Assembly (NCBI GenBank): GCA_023431185.1
Contig: JAEYXS010000003.1
Coordinates: 1 to 64,000, forward strand
DNA length: 64,000 nucleotides
From: Verrucomicrobiota bacterium
GTDB lineage: Bacteria; Verrucomicrobiota; Verrucomicrobiia; Limisphaerales; JAEYXS01
Reading direction: 5' to 3'
Shown: piece by piece, positions 24,417-35,354 of the stretch
How the letters are laid out: each line of letters starts with the position of its first letter
How positions within the stretch are numbered: position 1 is the stretch's first letter
The notes under the pieces: model-generated
What the model saw: only the letters and a program-made list of their open reading frames with translations
Told to the model about the DNA's origin: nothing
Databases searched by the model: none
Program-made: the position numbers and the translations under genes

Positions 24417-25271
24417 ATGAAACTTATCCGCTTTGGTGAAGCCGGCCGCGAGAAGGCCGGTCTGGTCCTTCCGAATGGCAAACGCATCGATGCCTCCGGT
24501 TTTGGCGAAGACTACAATGAAACCTTCCTGGCCACCGGCGGTCTCGCCCGGCTTGCCGCTTGGGCGGAGCAGAACGCCGCCACCGCACCTGAGCTTCCCG
24601 CCGGTGTCCGCATCGGCGCGCCGCTCCAGCGCCCGAGCAAGATCGTCTGCGTGGGCCTGAACTACGCCGATCACGCCAAGGAATCCGGCATGGAGATCCC
24701 GAAGGAGCCGGTGCTGTTCTTCAAGGCCACCACGGCTTATTGCGGCCCGTATGATGATGTCATCATCCCGCGCGGCTCGGTGAAGACGGATTGGGAAGTG
24801 GAGTTCGCCATCGTCATCGGCCAGCGCGCCAGCTACGTGAGCGAGGAGGAGGCGCTGAACTATGTCGCCGGTTATGCGTTGCACAATGATTACAGCGAGC
24901 GCGAATGGCAGCTCGAACGCGGTGGCCAATGGGTGAAGGGCAAGAGCGCCGACACCTTTGCCCCCGTCGGTCCCTGGCTCGCCACGAAGGATGAGCTCGC
25001 CGATCCGATGAACCTGAACATGTGGCTCAAGGTGAACGGCAAGACCGTGCAGAACAGCAACACGCGCCAGATGGTCTTTCAGACGGCCAAGCTCGTGAGC
25101 TACATCAGCCATTTCATGACCCTGCTGCCGGGTGACATCATCAGCACCGGCACGCCTCCGGGTGTGGGCCTCGGCCACAAGCCTCCGGTCTATCTGAAGC
25201 CCGGCGATGTCGTGGAACTCGGCATCGAAGGCCTCGGCGAACAGAAGCAGACCGCCGTGGCGGCGAAGTAG
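24417..25271 (+). CDS. Fumarylacetoacetate hydrolase family protein
   Basis: A 284-residue FAH-fold enzyme. KIVCVGLNYADHAKESGMEIPKEP-type sequence near residue 78 is the entry to the catalytic domain. DWEVEFAIVIGQRA carries the metal-binding Glu residues. GYALHNDYSERE, GKSADTFAPVGPW and DIISTGTPPGVGLG complete the family pattern. Members hydrolyse C-C bonds of diketo acids or act as oxaloacetate or acylpyruvate decarboxylases with Mg or Mn, in catabolism of aromatic compounds or sugars. The precise substrate is not readable. It converges on a LysR-type regulator gene. A pyrimidine-rich 70-nt leader precedes the ATG. Confidence 0.9.
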   Translation: MKLIRFGEAGREKAGLVLPNGKRIDASGFGEDYNETFLATGGLARLAAWAEQNAATAPELPAGVRIGAPLQRPSKIVCVGLNYADHAKESGMEIPKEPVLFFKATTAYCGPYDDVIIPRGSVKTDWEVEFAIVIGQRASYVSEEEALNYVAGYALHNDYSEREWQLERGGQWVKGKSADTFAPVGPWLATKDELADPMNLNMWLKVNGKTVQNSNTRQMVFQTAKLVSYISHFMTLLPGDIISTGTPPGVGLGHKPPVYLKPGDVVELGIEGLGEQKQTAVAAK

Positions 25272-25335
25272 GGTGTGGTGTGGGTAAGGCGTAACGCGTA
25301 AGATGTGAGGCGGGAAAAAGCCGGTGAAGTTAAGT

Positions 25336-26289
25336 TCAAGGCGCGGGCTTTTTCCACGCGGGTTTGTAGCGGCCGAAGAGGACGTGGTTGATGAAGGCGT
25401 TGAGGGGTTCGGGGCGGGGTCTGGCCTTGCGGGTGACGACGACGAGGTCGCGCTTGAAGGGCGGGTCGATGAAGACGCATTGCAGGGAGCGGGAGCGGCG
25501 GTAGAGCGGCAGGCTGCGATGAGGGACGTAGCTGATGCCCATGCCGGAGTTCACGAGGTTCACGATGGTGTCGAAGCTGTCGAGTTCCATGGCGGGCTGG
25601 ACGTTCCAGCGATGCTGCGCGAACCAGGCGGCGAGCTGCTGGCCGGTGTTGCCGGTGGAGGTGATGGTGAGCCAGCGCTTGCCTTCGATCTGCTTCCGCG
25701 CCTCGGCCACGGTGAGGCGGTCATGCTTGGCTTTCACGGGGACGAGGTCGGAGGCGATGAGGGTGAACTCGTCCTTGAAGCTGTGGGTGATCTCCAGATC
25801 GCGGGGCAGCCGCCGGGGCGGACAGAGGAGGCCGGCATCGAGGGTGCGATCTTCCAGCGCGGCGATGATCTCGGCACTGGTTTTCTGGTAAACGTGCAAC
25901 TGCACATTTGGGAACTCATGCTGAAAGAGCATGAAATAGCCGGGATAGTAGGAGAAGCCAATGCTGCGGGCTACGCCGATGTGGAGGCGGGGCGGCGCAA
26001 GCTGGAAGGTCTGCTGCAATTCCTGAAAGGCGCTCTCGGTGCGGTGCAGGATTTCGCGGGCGCGGATGTGCAGTAATTTTCCAGCGGCGGTGAGATGGAC
26101 CTTGCGGGTGGTGCGCTCGAAGAGGGGTACACCGAGCTGGTCTTCCAGGTCTTTGATCTGGCGGGTGACGGCGCTTTGGGTGAGACCGGCGGTTTGCGCG
26201 GCCTGGGTGAAGCTGCCGGTGTCGGCCACAAGCTGAAACAGGTTCAGGTCGTAGAGGTCGAAGGGGTGTTTATTCAGGTAGTCATTCAT
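25336..26289 (-). CDS. LysR-family transcriptional regulator
   Basis: A 317-residue regulator. The winged helix lies at residues 14-75: LYDLNLFQLVADTGSFTQAA, AVTRQIKDLEDQLGVPLFER and TTRKVHLTAAGKLL. A linker helix and a periplasmic-binding-like effector domain (about 100-300) follow, with LDAGLLCPPRRLPRDL and NSGMGISYVPHRSL. Targets of LysR proteins usually lie upstream in the divergent direction, where only the ferredoxin gene (26520) is found after a repeat-containing gap. Regulation of the neighbouring FAH gene is another possibility. The effector is unknown. Confidence 0.92.
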   Translation of the reverse strand: MNDYLNKHPFDLYDLNLFQLVADTGSFTQAAQTAGLTQSAVTRQIKDLEDQLGVPLFERTTRKVHLTAAGKLLHIRAREILHRTESAFQELQQTFQLAPPRLHIGVARSIGFSYYPGYFMLFQHEFPNVQLHVYQKTSAEIIAALEDRTLDAGLLCPPRRLPRDLEITHSFKDEFTLIASDLVPVKAKHDRLTVAEARKQIEGKRWLTITSTGNTGQQLAAWFAQHRWNVQPAMELDSFDTIVNLVNSGMGISYVPHRSLPLYRRSRSLQCVFIDPPFKRDLVVVTRKARPRPEPLNAFINHVLFGRYKPAWKKPAP

Positions 26290-26414
26290 TCCGTTTTCGC
26301 ATCAATCTAATCACTTTAATGAATTATACGCAACTGGCAGTTCGTGGCAGAGTGTTTCGTGAAGACCGGGAGTGTCCGGGTGAATGGGAAGGCTCAGGGC
26401 CTCCTCTCCCCGGC

Positions 26415-26463
26415 CCTCTCCTCCAGCTGGCCGAAGTTCGGCTTCCCATCTGGAAGAGAGGGA
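26415..26463. repeat. Long imperfect extragenic hairpin
   Basis: CCCTCTCCTCCAG (26415-26427) pairs with CTGGAAGAGAGGG (26451-26463) with one G:U-type mismatch. The loop itself holds a perfect GCCGAA-G-TTCGGC hairpin. It is related in composition to the CT/GA-rich pair at 7769-7893. It lies between the LysR regulator and the ferredoxin gene. Confidence 0.7.
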
Positions 26464-26519
26464 GATGGAGCGCTGGGCGCTTCGTTGATCAGCGGTCAAT
26501 ATTGAGAAAGAAGAAAATT

Positions 26520-26753
26520 ATGGCTACGCCAGAGATGAGGTTGCCGGAGAATGTGCCGGGAGCGTTCTATGTGACGAGTGCGTGTATTGATTGCGACATT
26601 TGTCGCGAGACGGCACCGGGCATCTACCGGCGGCATGATGAGATCGGATACTCGATTGTGCATCATCAGCCCGTAACTGCTGAGGAGCGGGCGCAGGCGA
26701 TTGAGGGGATGGATGGATGTCCGGTGGAGGCGATCGGGTGTGAGGAGGGTTGA
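26520..26753 (+). CDS. Small single-cluster [4Fe-4S] ferredoxin
   Basis: A 77-residue ferredoxin. SACIDCDICRETAPGIY carries three cysteines spaced C-x2-C-x2-C, and GMDGCPVEAIGCEE gives the fourth Cys in the C-P motif, the pattern of monocluster ferredoxins. It would be a cytoplasmic one-electron carrier; its redox partner is not encoded nearby. GAGAAAGAAG just before ATG 26520 is a plausible ribosome-binding site. The longer upstream frame runs through a repeat and is rejected. Confidence 0.88.
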   Translation: MATPEMRLPENVPGAFYVTSACIDCDICRETAPGIYRRHDEIGYSIVHHQPVTAEERAQAIEGMDGCPVEAIGCEEG

Positions 26754-26847
26754 GTTATGAGATTGGGGCGAGAAAGGGAAATAAAGAGAGGCGGGAGTTT
26801 AAGAGCGAGAAGCAGATTTAAAGTCAGCTTTGCTCAGGGACGTTGCT

Positions 26848-26864
26848 GCGGGCGAGACGCCCGC
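26848..26864 (-). terminator. GCGGGC/GCCCGC hairpin after chrA
   Basis: GCGGGC-GAGAC-GCCCGC forms a 6-bp stem 7 nt beyond the chrA stop. The surrounding GCGGGCGAGACGCCCGCGC is a type of motif seen repeatedly in genomes of this group. There is no strong U-tract, so its role as a terminator is only possible. Confidence 0.4.
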
Positions 26865-26870
26865 GCTCCA

Positions 26871-28250
<1,380 letters not shown>

Positions 28251-28400
28251 CGATCACCGGGCGCGATTCTGACGGGAACCGGTCTGGTGACAATACGGAA
28301 CACGGCGCAGGCAGACAGATTTGTCACAGCTTGCAGTTGTGCTTCCGGGGTGGCTCTGCTAGCTTGTAACAGTGAGGGCAGAAGAACCTTCACCACCGCC

Positions 28401-30416
28401 ATGGAGAACATACCGCCCAGTGAACCTCGGGTTCCGGCAGCCGAAGCGCCGGTACGAAAACGCCGTTGGCCAATCGCCTTGCTGATCCTCCTGCTGATGA
28501 CCGCGAGCACCGCAGGTTATCTGCTCTTCGACCAGCTTTCCCCGACCAGCCGGCTGGACCGGGAGATCGAGACGCAACTGGAGCATATCCGGCGGGACCA
28601 GATGCGGTTCAACTATCATGGCAATCCCGGAGCGTTGGAGCGGATGAAGGAGATGGTGACTTCGTTCCTTGAGCGGTTCAGCTCACAGAACAGCAGCCGG
28701 CACAGTTATGTCGGGTCGTATGAAGTGGTGGAGAAGCTTGGCAAGCTGGACCCGGCGGCGGCGCACTTGCTCGTCAAGAAGCTGGGCACCGAGCCGATGC
28801 CCGAGGTGCGGGCGGTGATCCTGGAGGCGTTGGTCTATTTCAAGGAGCCGGACCCGACACCCATCCTGGAGCAGGCTCTGGCACAGGATGCGGAAGCAGA
28901 TGTCCGTGTGGCGGCGGTGCGGGCCATCAACGGGCTTGATCCCGTGCAGTCCACGGCGGCACTGCTGGCGGCCTTGCGGAACGACACGGACCCGGAGGTG
29001 CGCCGGGAGGTCGCCAGTGCCTTGGACAGTCTGGCAGTGTCCGTCGCATTGCCGCCGTTGCTGAAGACCTTGGAAACGGACGCGGATAACGGGGTGCGCG
29101 GCGCGGCGGCGAGGACCTTGGGGCGACTCGGTGATCCGCAGGCGGTGCCCGTTCTGCGCACCATGCTGACCGTCCAGAACGACGAACTGCACAAGGATGT
29201 CCTGGTGGGACTGGCGGACTTGAAAGACGAGGAAGTGGTGCCGCACGTGATCCGCACCTTGGAAAAACAGGTGACCAAGGTGAAGCAGGCCACCACGAAC
29301 CAGACGACGGGAAGGATCTACAGCAGTCATGAGATCGACACGGAACTGGTCCAGGCGTTGGGCGAACTGGGCGACCCGCGCGGAGTGCCGGTATTGCTTG
29401 ATGCGCTCAACACCAATTCGGATGAATGGATCCTGGAAACAGTCACCGTCGCCCTGGGCACGTTGCGCGACCCGCAGGCGGTGCCGGCCCTCCTGGCAAA
29501 ACTGACGGGCGGCGGCAAGCTGGCCCCGCACGCGGCCACGGCCTTGGGGGAGATCGGCGGGCCGGAAGTTTTCAAGGCGCTGCTGGCTTTCGTGAGCGAG
29601 CCGACCGGGGACCGGCGGTTTCACGCCGCCCAGGCACTGGGGAAAACCGGGCATCGCGCGGTACTGCCGGTATTGCAAGAAGCGCTGGCGAAATCGAGTG
29701 ATGAGGAGATCCGGAAGCATGCGGCCGAAGCGCTCGGCCTGATCGGTGATGCGCAGGCGGTGCCGGAGCTGGTGCAGGCCCTGGGGGCGAGCGAAGCGGA
29801 GATCGTGCAGGAGGCGGCGTGGGCCTTGAGCCACATCGGTGATGTGCAAGGCGCAGTGCCGTTGGTGGGCATCTTGAAGCACCGGGAGTTCGGGGTGCGC
29901 TTCTCGGCGGCCTTCGCGCTTGCGGGCATCCAGACACCGGCATCCATCCCGGCCTTGAAAGAGGTGTTGGCGGACAAGGAGGAACGTGCGCAACTGGCGG
30001 CAGCGTGCAGCCTGGCCTTCCACGGTTCGGCCGAGGGCTATGAGACGCTGTGCCGGAATCTGAAATCGCGGGAGAACTGGCAGCGATTCGCGGCGGCAGT
30101 GGGGCTGTTCCGCCTAGGCACGCCGGAAGCGCTGGCGCAGTTGAAAACCCGGAGCGAGGACGCGGATGCTTCCGTGCGCACGTTCATCGACACCGGGCTG
30201 AGCCGGGGCGCTCCGGCCGCACTGGCCGAGCTGTTGCAGGGCGGCGCGGATGATTTCCGCCATTACGCGGCACGCATGCTGCCGCTGTTCCGGGATGCCA
30301 CCACGATCCCCGCGCTGCTGGCCGCGAGCAAGGACGCGAAGCCCGAAGTGCGCAATGCCGCCCGGGTGGCCGCCGTGCAGCTCGAGAAGTTCAAGCCGGG
30401 GAGCAAAGCGCCATGA
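28401..30416 (+). CDS. Membrane-anchored HEAT-repeat protein
   Basis: A 671-residue protein. A basic N-terminus is followed by one membrane helix (PIALLILLLMTASTAGYLLF, about residues 25-44), then nearly the whole remainder is HEAT/PBS-lyase-type repeats. Examples are DPEVRREVASALDSL, NGVRGAAARTLGRLGDPQAVPVL, KHAAEALGLIGDAQAVPELVQAL and WALSHIGDVQGAVPLV. This builds a long solenoid, most likely a periplasmic or membrane-bound protein-binding scaffold. No enzymatic domain is visible. The same frame is open upstream to 26757, but that part lies antisense to chrA and is discarded. ATG 28401 sits directly before the membrane segment. Confidence 0.8.
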   Translation: MENIPPSEPRVPAAEAPVRKRRWPIALLILLLMTASTAGYLLFDQLSPTSRLDREIETQLEHIRRDQMRFNYHGNPGALERMKEMVTSFLERFSSQNSSRHSYVGSYEVVEKLGKLDPAAAHLLVKKLGTEPMPEVRAVILEALVYFKEPDPTPILEQALAQDAEADVRVAAVRAINGLDPVQSTAALLAALRNDTDPEVRREVASALDSLAVSVALPPLLKTLETDADNGVRGAAARTLGRLGDPQAVPVLRTMLTVQNDELHKDVLVGLADLKDEEVVPHVIRTLEKQVTKVKQATTNQTTGRIYSSHEIDTELVQALGELGDPRGVPVLLDALNTNSDEWILETVTVALGTLRDPQAVPALLAKLTGGGKLAPHAATALGEIGGPEVFKALLAFVSEPTGDRRFHAAQALGKTGHRAVLPVLQEALAKSSDEEIRKHAAEALGLIGDAQAVPELVQALGASEAEIVQEAAWALSHIGDVQGAVPLVGILKHREFGVRFSAAFALAGIQTPASIPALKEVLADKEERAQLAAACSLAFHGSAEGYETLCRNLKSRENWQRFAAAVGLFRLGTPEALAQLKTRSEDADASVRTFIDTGLSRGAPAALAELLQGGADDFRHYAARMLPLFRDATTIPALLAASKDAKPEVRNAARVAAVQLEKFKPGSKAP

Positions 30417-30541
30417 ATCCGCGGTCACTTCGACTTACACCCGACCCAGTCCGGATTCAGCAAGCAACCTTGGCCAGGATTCACGAAGACAATACAGGCA
30501 GCGGGGCAGTCAGGCCCGGCCACTCACGGCGGGAAATTCAA

Positions 30542-31561
30542 TCACAACAACCGCGACTGGCCGCTGTTGATGGCTTTCAGGCCCAAGCGACGGTAGCCCA
30601 ACTCGGTGACGATGCGGCCTTGCGGCGTGCGGTTCAGGTAGCCCTCCATGATGAGGTAGGGCTCGTAAACTTCCTCCAGCGTATCGGCCTCTTCACCCAC
30701 GGCGACGGCGAGGGAGTTCACACCCACGGGGCCGCCGCTGAACTTCACCACGATGGTCTCGAGGATGCGCTTGTCCATCTCATCGAGCCCATGCTCGTCG
30801 ATCTCCAGCATGGCGAGCGCGAGCTTGGCGGTGTCCATCGTGATCCGGCCATCGCCCTTCACCTGTGCGTAATCGCGGACGCGCCGGAGCAGATTGCCCG
30901 CGATACGCGGTGTGCCACGACTACGACGGGCGATCTCCAAGGCGCCTGCTTCCTCGATCGCGATGTTCAGGAGATTCGCCGCCCGCACGACGATCTTCTG
31001 CAACTGGTCGGCGTTATAATAATCGAGCCGCTCCTTGATGCCGAAACGCGTGAGCAAGGGCGAAGTCAGCAGACCGCTGCGGGTCGTCGCGCCGATCAAG
31101 GTGAAGCGCGGCAGGTTCAGGCGCACACTGCGGGCGTTCGGGCCCTGGTCGATGATGATATCGAGTTTGAAATCTTCCATCGCCGGATAAAGATATTCCT
31201 CGATGGTCTTTTGCAGACGGTGGATCTCGTCGATGAAGAGCACGTCGCCTTCTTCGAGATTCGTGAGCAGGCCGGCGAGATCGGCGGCCTTTTCGATCGT
31301 CGGGCCGCTCGTGGCCTTGAGGCTGGTGCCCATGGCCTTGGCGATGATGTTCGCCAGCGTGGTCTTGCCCAGTCCGGGAGGACCGCTGAGGAGGATGTGA
31401 TCGATGGCCTCACCACGTTGCTTGGCGGCGGTGACGCCGATCTCCAGCCGCTCCTTCACCTTCGCCTGGCCGGTGAAATCGGAAAAGAGCGAGGGCCGCA
31501 ACGTCATCTCCAACGCTGCGTCCGGCTTGGTCAACACATCCGAAATCATCCGCTCGGCCAT
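30542..31561 (-). CDS. ruvB: Holliday junction branch-migration ATPase RuvB
   Basis: A 339-residue AAA+ motor. RPSLFSDFTGQAKVKERLEI opens the domain, followed by Walker A GPPGLGKTTLANIIA, Walker B DVLFIDEIHRL, sensor 1 GATTRSGLLTSPLLTRFG, and the C-terminal winged-helix with NRTPQGRIVTELGYRRLG. It drives branch migration with RuvA. Codon ATG 31559-31561 is preferred to the frame start at 31678 because the family begins a few residues before the conserved RPS. It lies about 5.4 kb from ruvA and is divergent from a ceramidase-like gene. Confidence 0.95.
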   Translation of the reverse strand: MAERMISDVLTKPDAALEMTLRPSLFSDFTGQAKVKERLEIGVTAAKQRGEAIDHILLSGPPGLGKTTLANIIAKAMGTSLKATSGPTIEKAADLAGLLTNLEEGDVLFIDEIHRLQKTIEEYLYPAMEDFKLDIIIDQGPNARSVRLNLPRFTLIGATTRSGLLTSPLLTRFGIKERLDYYNADQLQKIVVRAANLLNIAIEEAGALEIARRSRGTPRIAGNLLRRVRDYAQVKGDGRITMDTAKLALAMLEIDEHGLDEMDKRILETIVVKFSGGPVGVNSLAVAVGEEADTLEEVYEPYLIMEGYLNRTPQGRIVTELGYRRLGLKAINSGQSRLL

Positions 31562-31710
31562 GTCGCGAAGAATGGGGAACGGCGCGCAGGCGGGCAAGTT
31601 CTTAACGCTCAAAAAATCGGCGCACGATCGGGCATGCAATGCTTTGACGGAGCGGGATGTTTGAGGAATCCTCGGCATATCAAATCACGCAGCACCGCTA
31701 CACCACGGCT

Positions 31711-33093
31711 ATGAAACCGTTTTTGCCTGACATCATCCGCCTCCTGGCAGTCACCGCACTCTTGTATGTCACCAGCGTGCCGGCCATCGCCGCTGAGTTT
31801 CATGCTGGTCTCGGCCGGGCTGATATCACGCCCAAGGACCCCATCTGGCTCGCGGGCTATGCTGGGCGAAACAAACCCTCGGAAGGCATCGATCAGAAGC
31901 TGAACGTGAAGGCGCTGGCCTTGAAGGATGCCACCGGGGCTACCACCGTCATCGTGAGCGCGGACACGATCGGCACCGGCCGCCAGTTCACGGATACGGT
32001 AGCGGCACGCCTGGCAGAGAAATACAACCTGCCCCGAGAACGCTTCCTCTTCGCCGCCTCGCACAGCCATAATACGCCGGTGATCTATGGCAACCTGACG
32101 GATATGTATGGCCTGGCCCCGGAACATCTGGAGACGGTGAAGCGCTACACGAAGTTTTTTGAGGATCAGGTGGTGGTCGCGGCGGAGCAGGCGTTGAATT
32201 CACTGGAGCCGGTGCGCTTGAAGTTCGCGGAAGGCAATGCCGGTTTCGCCGGGAACCGCCGCGAGTTCGGTCCGGCCGGGGTGAAGTTCGGCATCAATCC
32301 CACCGGTCCGGTAGATCATTCCGTGCCCGTGCTGCGCATCGAGCGCGAGGATGGCACGTTGAAGTCCATTTTGTTGGGCTACGCCTGCCACTGCACCACA
32401 CCAGGCACCGAGTACAAGGTCTCCGGTGATTGGGCCGGCTACGCGCAGGAATACTTGGAGCTGACGTACCCGGGCACGAGCGCGCTCTTCATCACCGGTT
32501 GCGGCGCGGATGCGAATCCGAACCCGCGTGGCTCCTTCCTCTACGCGCGGCAGCACGGACTGGCACTGGCTGGCTCCGTGGCCCGCGTGCTGAACGAGCC
32601 GATGCGCGAGGTGAAAGGCCCCATCACCGCCCGGTTCGCGAATGTGGACCTGCCCATCGGCACGCCGCCGGGCAAGGCCTACTACGAAGGGATGCTCACG
32701 AACAAGGCACCCGCCGTGCAACGCTATGCCCACCGGCATATCGGCATGATCGAGCGGGGCGAGCCGTTCATGAAATCGTATCCGTGTCCCGTGCAAGTGT
32801 TCCGCTTCGGCAGTGATCTCACCATGATCGCCCTCGGTGGCGAGGTGGTGGTGGATTACGCGCACCGGTTGCGCCGCGAGTTGCCGCAGGAGAAGCTTTG
32901 GGTATCGGCTTATTGTAACGACGTGTTCGCCTATGTGCCATCCATGCGCATCCTCACGGAGGGTGGCTATGAGGCTGATTTTAACCTGATCTATTACGGC
33001 ATCCCTTATCGCTTCGCACCGTCAGTGGAGGACACGCTGGTGAAGGCGATCAAGGGACTGGTGCAACAACCGGCCGTCGTGAAGGAGAAATGA
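31711..33093 (+). CDS. Secreted ceramidase-like protein, copy 2
   Basis: A 460-residue exported protein. The start at 31711 gives a signal sequence (LPDIIRLLAVTALLYVTSVPAIAAE). AGLGRADITPKDPIWLAGYAGRNKPSEG begins the ceramidase-type domain, a version almost identical in layout to copy 3 at 43080 (AGYASRNKPSEG). ALVTTVIVSADTIG-like and FAASHSHNTPV segments follow, then GYACHCTTPGTEYKVSGDWAGYAQEYLE and ITGCGADANPNPRG with candidate metal ligands. The short length argues against a classical ceramidase. It is followed, with overlap, by a serine hydrolase gene, so the pair may act on one secreted substrate. Confidence 0.85.
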   Translation: MKPFLPDIIRLLAVTALLYVTSVPAIAAEFHAGLGRADITPKDPIWLAGYAGRNKPSEGIDQKLNVKALALKDATGATTVIVSADTIGTGRQFTDTVAARLAEKYNLPRERFLFAASHSHNTPVIYGNLTDMYGLAPEHLETVKRYTKFFEDQVVVAAEQALNSLEPVRLKFAEGNAGFAGNRREFGPAGVKFGINPTGPVDHSVPVLRIEREDGTLKSILLGYACHCTTPGTEYKVSGDWAGYAQEYLELTYPGTSALFITGCGADANPNPRGSFLYARQHGLALAGSVARVLNEPMREVKGPITARFANVDLPIGTPPGKAYYEGMLTNKAPAVQRYAHRHIGMIERGEPFMKSYPCPVQVFRFGSDLTMIALGGEVVVDYAHRLRRELPQEKLWVSAYCNDVFAYVPSMRILTEGGYEADFNLIYYGIPYRFAPSVEDTLVKAIKGLVQQPAVVKEK

Positions 33094-33095
33094 GT

Positions 33096-34361
33096 ATGTT
33101 CACACTGGCGAAAAACTTTCTGTTCCATTACACACCCAGCTTGCTCATGAAACATCATCTCATCGCTCTCCTGGCCTTGTGCCTCGCTGTTCCGGCAGCG
33201 AATGCCGCCAGCCCGAATCCCTCGAAAGCCGGGATGGACGCACTGAAGCTGGTGGAGATCCCGCGGCGCATGCAGGGCTTTGTGGACAGCAACATCATCT
33301 CTGGTGCGGTCACGCTGGTGGCGCGGAAAGGGCAGTTGGCAGCGCTGGATGTCGTGGGCTACAGCGATCTGTCCACGAAGAAGCCGCTGCGCACGGATGA
33401 CCTGTTCTGGATCGCCTCGATGACCAAGCCGATGACGGCCACCGCCATCATGATGTTGCAGGACGAGGGTAAACTTTCGGTGGAAGATCCGGTGGAGAAA
33501 TACCTGCCTGAGTTCAAGAACCAATGGCTCATCGATACACAGAGCAAAGATGCGCTGACGCTGAAGCGGCCCGCGCGCCCCATCACCTTGCGCGATCTGC
33601 TCACGCACACTTCGGGCATCGGTGATGTCCCGGCACCGCGCTTCAATTGCACCTTGGCCGAACTGGCGATGGCCTACTCGCAGCAACCCTTGCGATTCCC
33701 GCCGGGCAGCAAATGGCAGTACAGCAATCCGGGCATCAACACGCTGGGTCGCATCGTGGAAGTGGTGTCCGGCAAGACGTATGGCGAGTTCATGCAAGAA
33801 CGCATCTTCAATCCCTTGGGCATGAAGGACACGACGTTTCATCCTACACCGGCGCAGGTGAAACGCATCGCGAAGGCTTACAAGCCGGGCGCAGGCGGCA
33901 AGGGGCTGGAGGAGACAACGGTGTATTTCGTGCAGGGAGGCATTTCAGATAAAACACGCACGGCCCTCCCGGCTGGCGGTTTATTTTCTACGGCGGAAGA
34001 TGTGCTGAAATTTTACCAGATGCTGCTGAACGGTGGTGAAGTAAATGGCAAACGGCTGCTCTCCGCGGCCGCCTTGAAACAGGCGACCAGCACACAGACG
34101 GGCGATATCAAGACGGGTTTCGTGGACGGCATGAGTTTTGGCTTTGGCTTCGCCGTGGTGAAGGAACCGCAAGGCATCACGGGCATGTTGTCCAAAGGCA
34201 CCTACGGTCATGGCGGCGCTTACGCCACGCAGAGCTGGGCGGACCCGGAGAAGAATCTCATCCTCATCCTGATGCTCCAGCGCGCCGGTCTGCCGAACGG
34301 TGATGCCTCCGAGATGCGGAAGGCGTTTCAGGAGGCGACGGTGGCGGCGGTCAGGGATTAG
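33096..34361 (+). CDS. Secreted serine hydrolase, beta-lactamase class C / esterase family
   Basis: A roughly 421-residue class C-type hydrolase. Catalytic motifs are SMTKPMTA (S-x-x-K, nucleophile Ser), YSNPGIN (Y-x-N) and a late HGGAY that replaces the K-T-G triad. FQEATVA ends the protein. The reaction could be peptide, ester or lactam cleavage in the periplasm. AAGGAG is spaced 8 nt from ATG 33096, which is why I use it; ATG 33090 (4-nt overlap with the previous stop) and ATG 33147, which starts a tighter signal peptide (KHHLIALLALCLAVPAANA), are alternatives. It forms an operon with the ceramidase-like gene. Confidence 0.88.
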   Translation: MFTLAKNFLFHYTPSLLMKHHLIALLALCLAVPAANAASPNPSKAGMDALKLVEIPRRMQGFVDSNIISGAVTLVARKGQLAALDVVGYSDLSTKKPLRTDDLFWIASMTKPMTATAIMMLQDEGKLSVEDPVEKYLPEFKNQWLIDTQSKDALTLKRPARPITLRDLLTHTSGIGDVPAPRFNCTLAELAMAYSQQPLRFPPGSKWQYSNPGINTLGRIVEVVSGKTYGEFMQERIFNPLGMKDTTFHPTPAQVKRIAKAYKPGAGGKGLEETTVYFVQGGISDKTRTALPAGGLFSTAEDVLKFYQMLLNGGEVNGKRLLSAAALKQATSTQTGDIKTGFVDGMSFGFGFAVVKEPQGITGMLSKGTYGHGGAYATQSWADPEKNLILILMLQRAGLPNGDASEMRKAFQEATVAAVRD

Positions 34362-34459
34362 CGACGAGTATTTATTTTGTGCATTCTATGTCTTTTTGCG
34401 GTCATGAAATTTCCGCCTTCACGCTTGCCAGCGGCTGGGGTTTCGCTTCAATCACGCGC

Positions 34460-35332
34460 ATGAAGCTTATCGCCCGTTCCCTCATGGCCATGCTGTCTTT
34501 GACGGCGGCCGCCAATCTCATCGCCGCGGACAAACCCGTCGGCACCAGCGCGGATTTCAAAGGCCCCGTCGGTCTGCAACTCTACAGCCTGCGCGCCGAG
34601 TTTACCGCCAAGGGCGTGCCGCCCACGTTGAAGCAGGTCAAGGGCTACGGCTTCCAAATCGTGGAAACCGCCGGCACATACAATATGCCTGCCGAGAAGT
34701 TCAAAGGCTTGCTCGATGAAGCCGGGCTGAAACCCGTCAGCGGCCATTTCCCGTTCGAGAAATACCGTGATGACGTGGAAGGAGTCGCGAAGGATGCGAA
34801 GGCGCTGGGCCTGGAATACGCCGGTTGCGCGTGGATCCCGCACAAGGATTCTTTCGATGAAGCCGAGGCGCGCGCCGCCATCGCCGTGTTCAACAAAGCC
34901 GGTGAGGCCTTGAAGAAGCATGGCATCAAGTTCTTCTATCACATTCATGGCTATGAGTTTCACAAGCATGGTGACGGCACGTTGATGGATCTGCTCATGA
35001 AGGAGACGAAGCCGGAGTTCGTCGCGTTCGAGATGGATGTCTATTGGGTGGTGCATCCCGGCCAGGACCCGGTGAAGTTGCTGAACCAGTATGGCAACCG
35101 CTGGCAGCTCATGCACATCAAGGACAAGCGCAAAGGCGTGACGGGCGATCTCACGGGCAAATCCGATGTGAAGAACGATGTGACCGTGGGCACCGGCCAG
35201 ATGAACTGGCCAGCCATCCTAAAGGCCGCGCAGAAGGCGGGCGTGAAGTATTACTTCATCGAGGACGAATCCCCGGTCGTGAACGACCAGATCGCCCCCA
35301 GCTTGAAGTATCTGGAGACGGTGAAGTTTTAA
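34460..35332 (+). CDS. Secreted sugar-phosphate isomerase/epimerase-like TIM-barrel protein
   Basis: A 290-residue exported member of the xylose-isomerase-like TIM-barrel family. The start at 34460 gives the signal sequence (RSLMAMLSLTAAANLIAADK). GLQLYSLRAEF opens the barrel, then GYGFQIVETAGTYNM, GLEYAGCAWIPH, KFFYHIHGYEF, VAFEMDVYWV and YYFIEDESPV supply the Glu, His and Asp residues that bind the metal in this family. Substrates are probably sugars or sugar acids released outside the cytoplasm. It is followed by a good terminator and stands as a single transcription unit. Confidence 0.87.
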   Translation: MKLIARSLMAMLSLTAAANLIAADKPVGTSADFKGPVGLQLYSLRAEFTAKGVPPTLKQVKGYGFQIVETAGTYNMPAEKFKGLLDEAGLKPVSGHFPFEKYRDDVEGVAKDAKALGLEYAGCAWIPHKDSFDEAEARAAIAVFNKAGEALKKHGIKFFYHIHGYEFHKHGDGTLMDLLMKETKPEFVAFEMDVYWVVHPGQDPVKLLNQYGNRWQLMHIKDKRKGVTGDLTGKSDVKNDVTVGTGQMNWPAILKAAQKAGVKYYFIEDESPVVNDQIAPSLKYLETVKF

Positions 35333-35354
35333 ACGGACGATTTATCGGAAACAG

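Noticed and set aside
28683..30023. 446-codon minus-strand frame opposite the HEAT repeats
   Set aside because: The repeat periodicity of the sense gene generates the long antisense frame; no domain is seen.
31656..31676. GAGGA-A-TCCTC palindrome between ruvB and the ceramidase-like gene, considered as an SOS box
   Set aside because: It does not fit the LexA-type TGTTC-N4-GAACA pattern and no similar site was seen at ruvC or uvrC.
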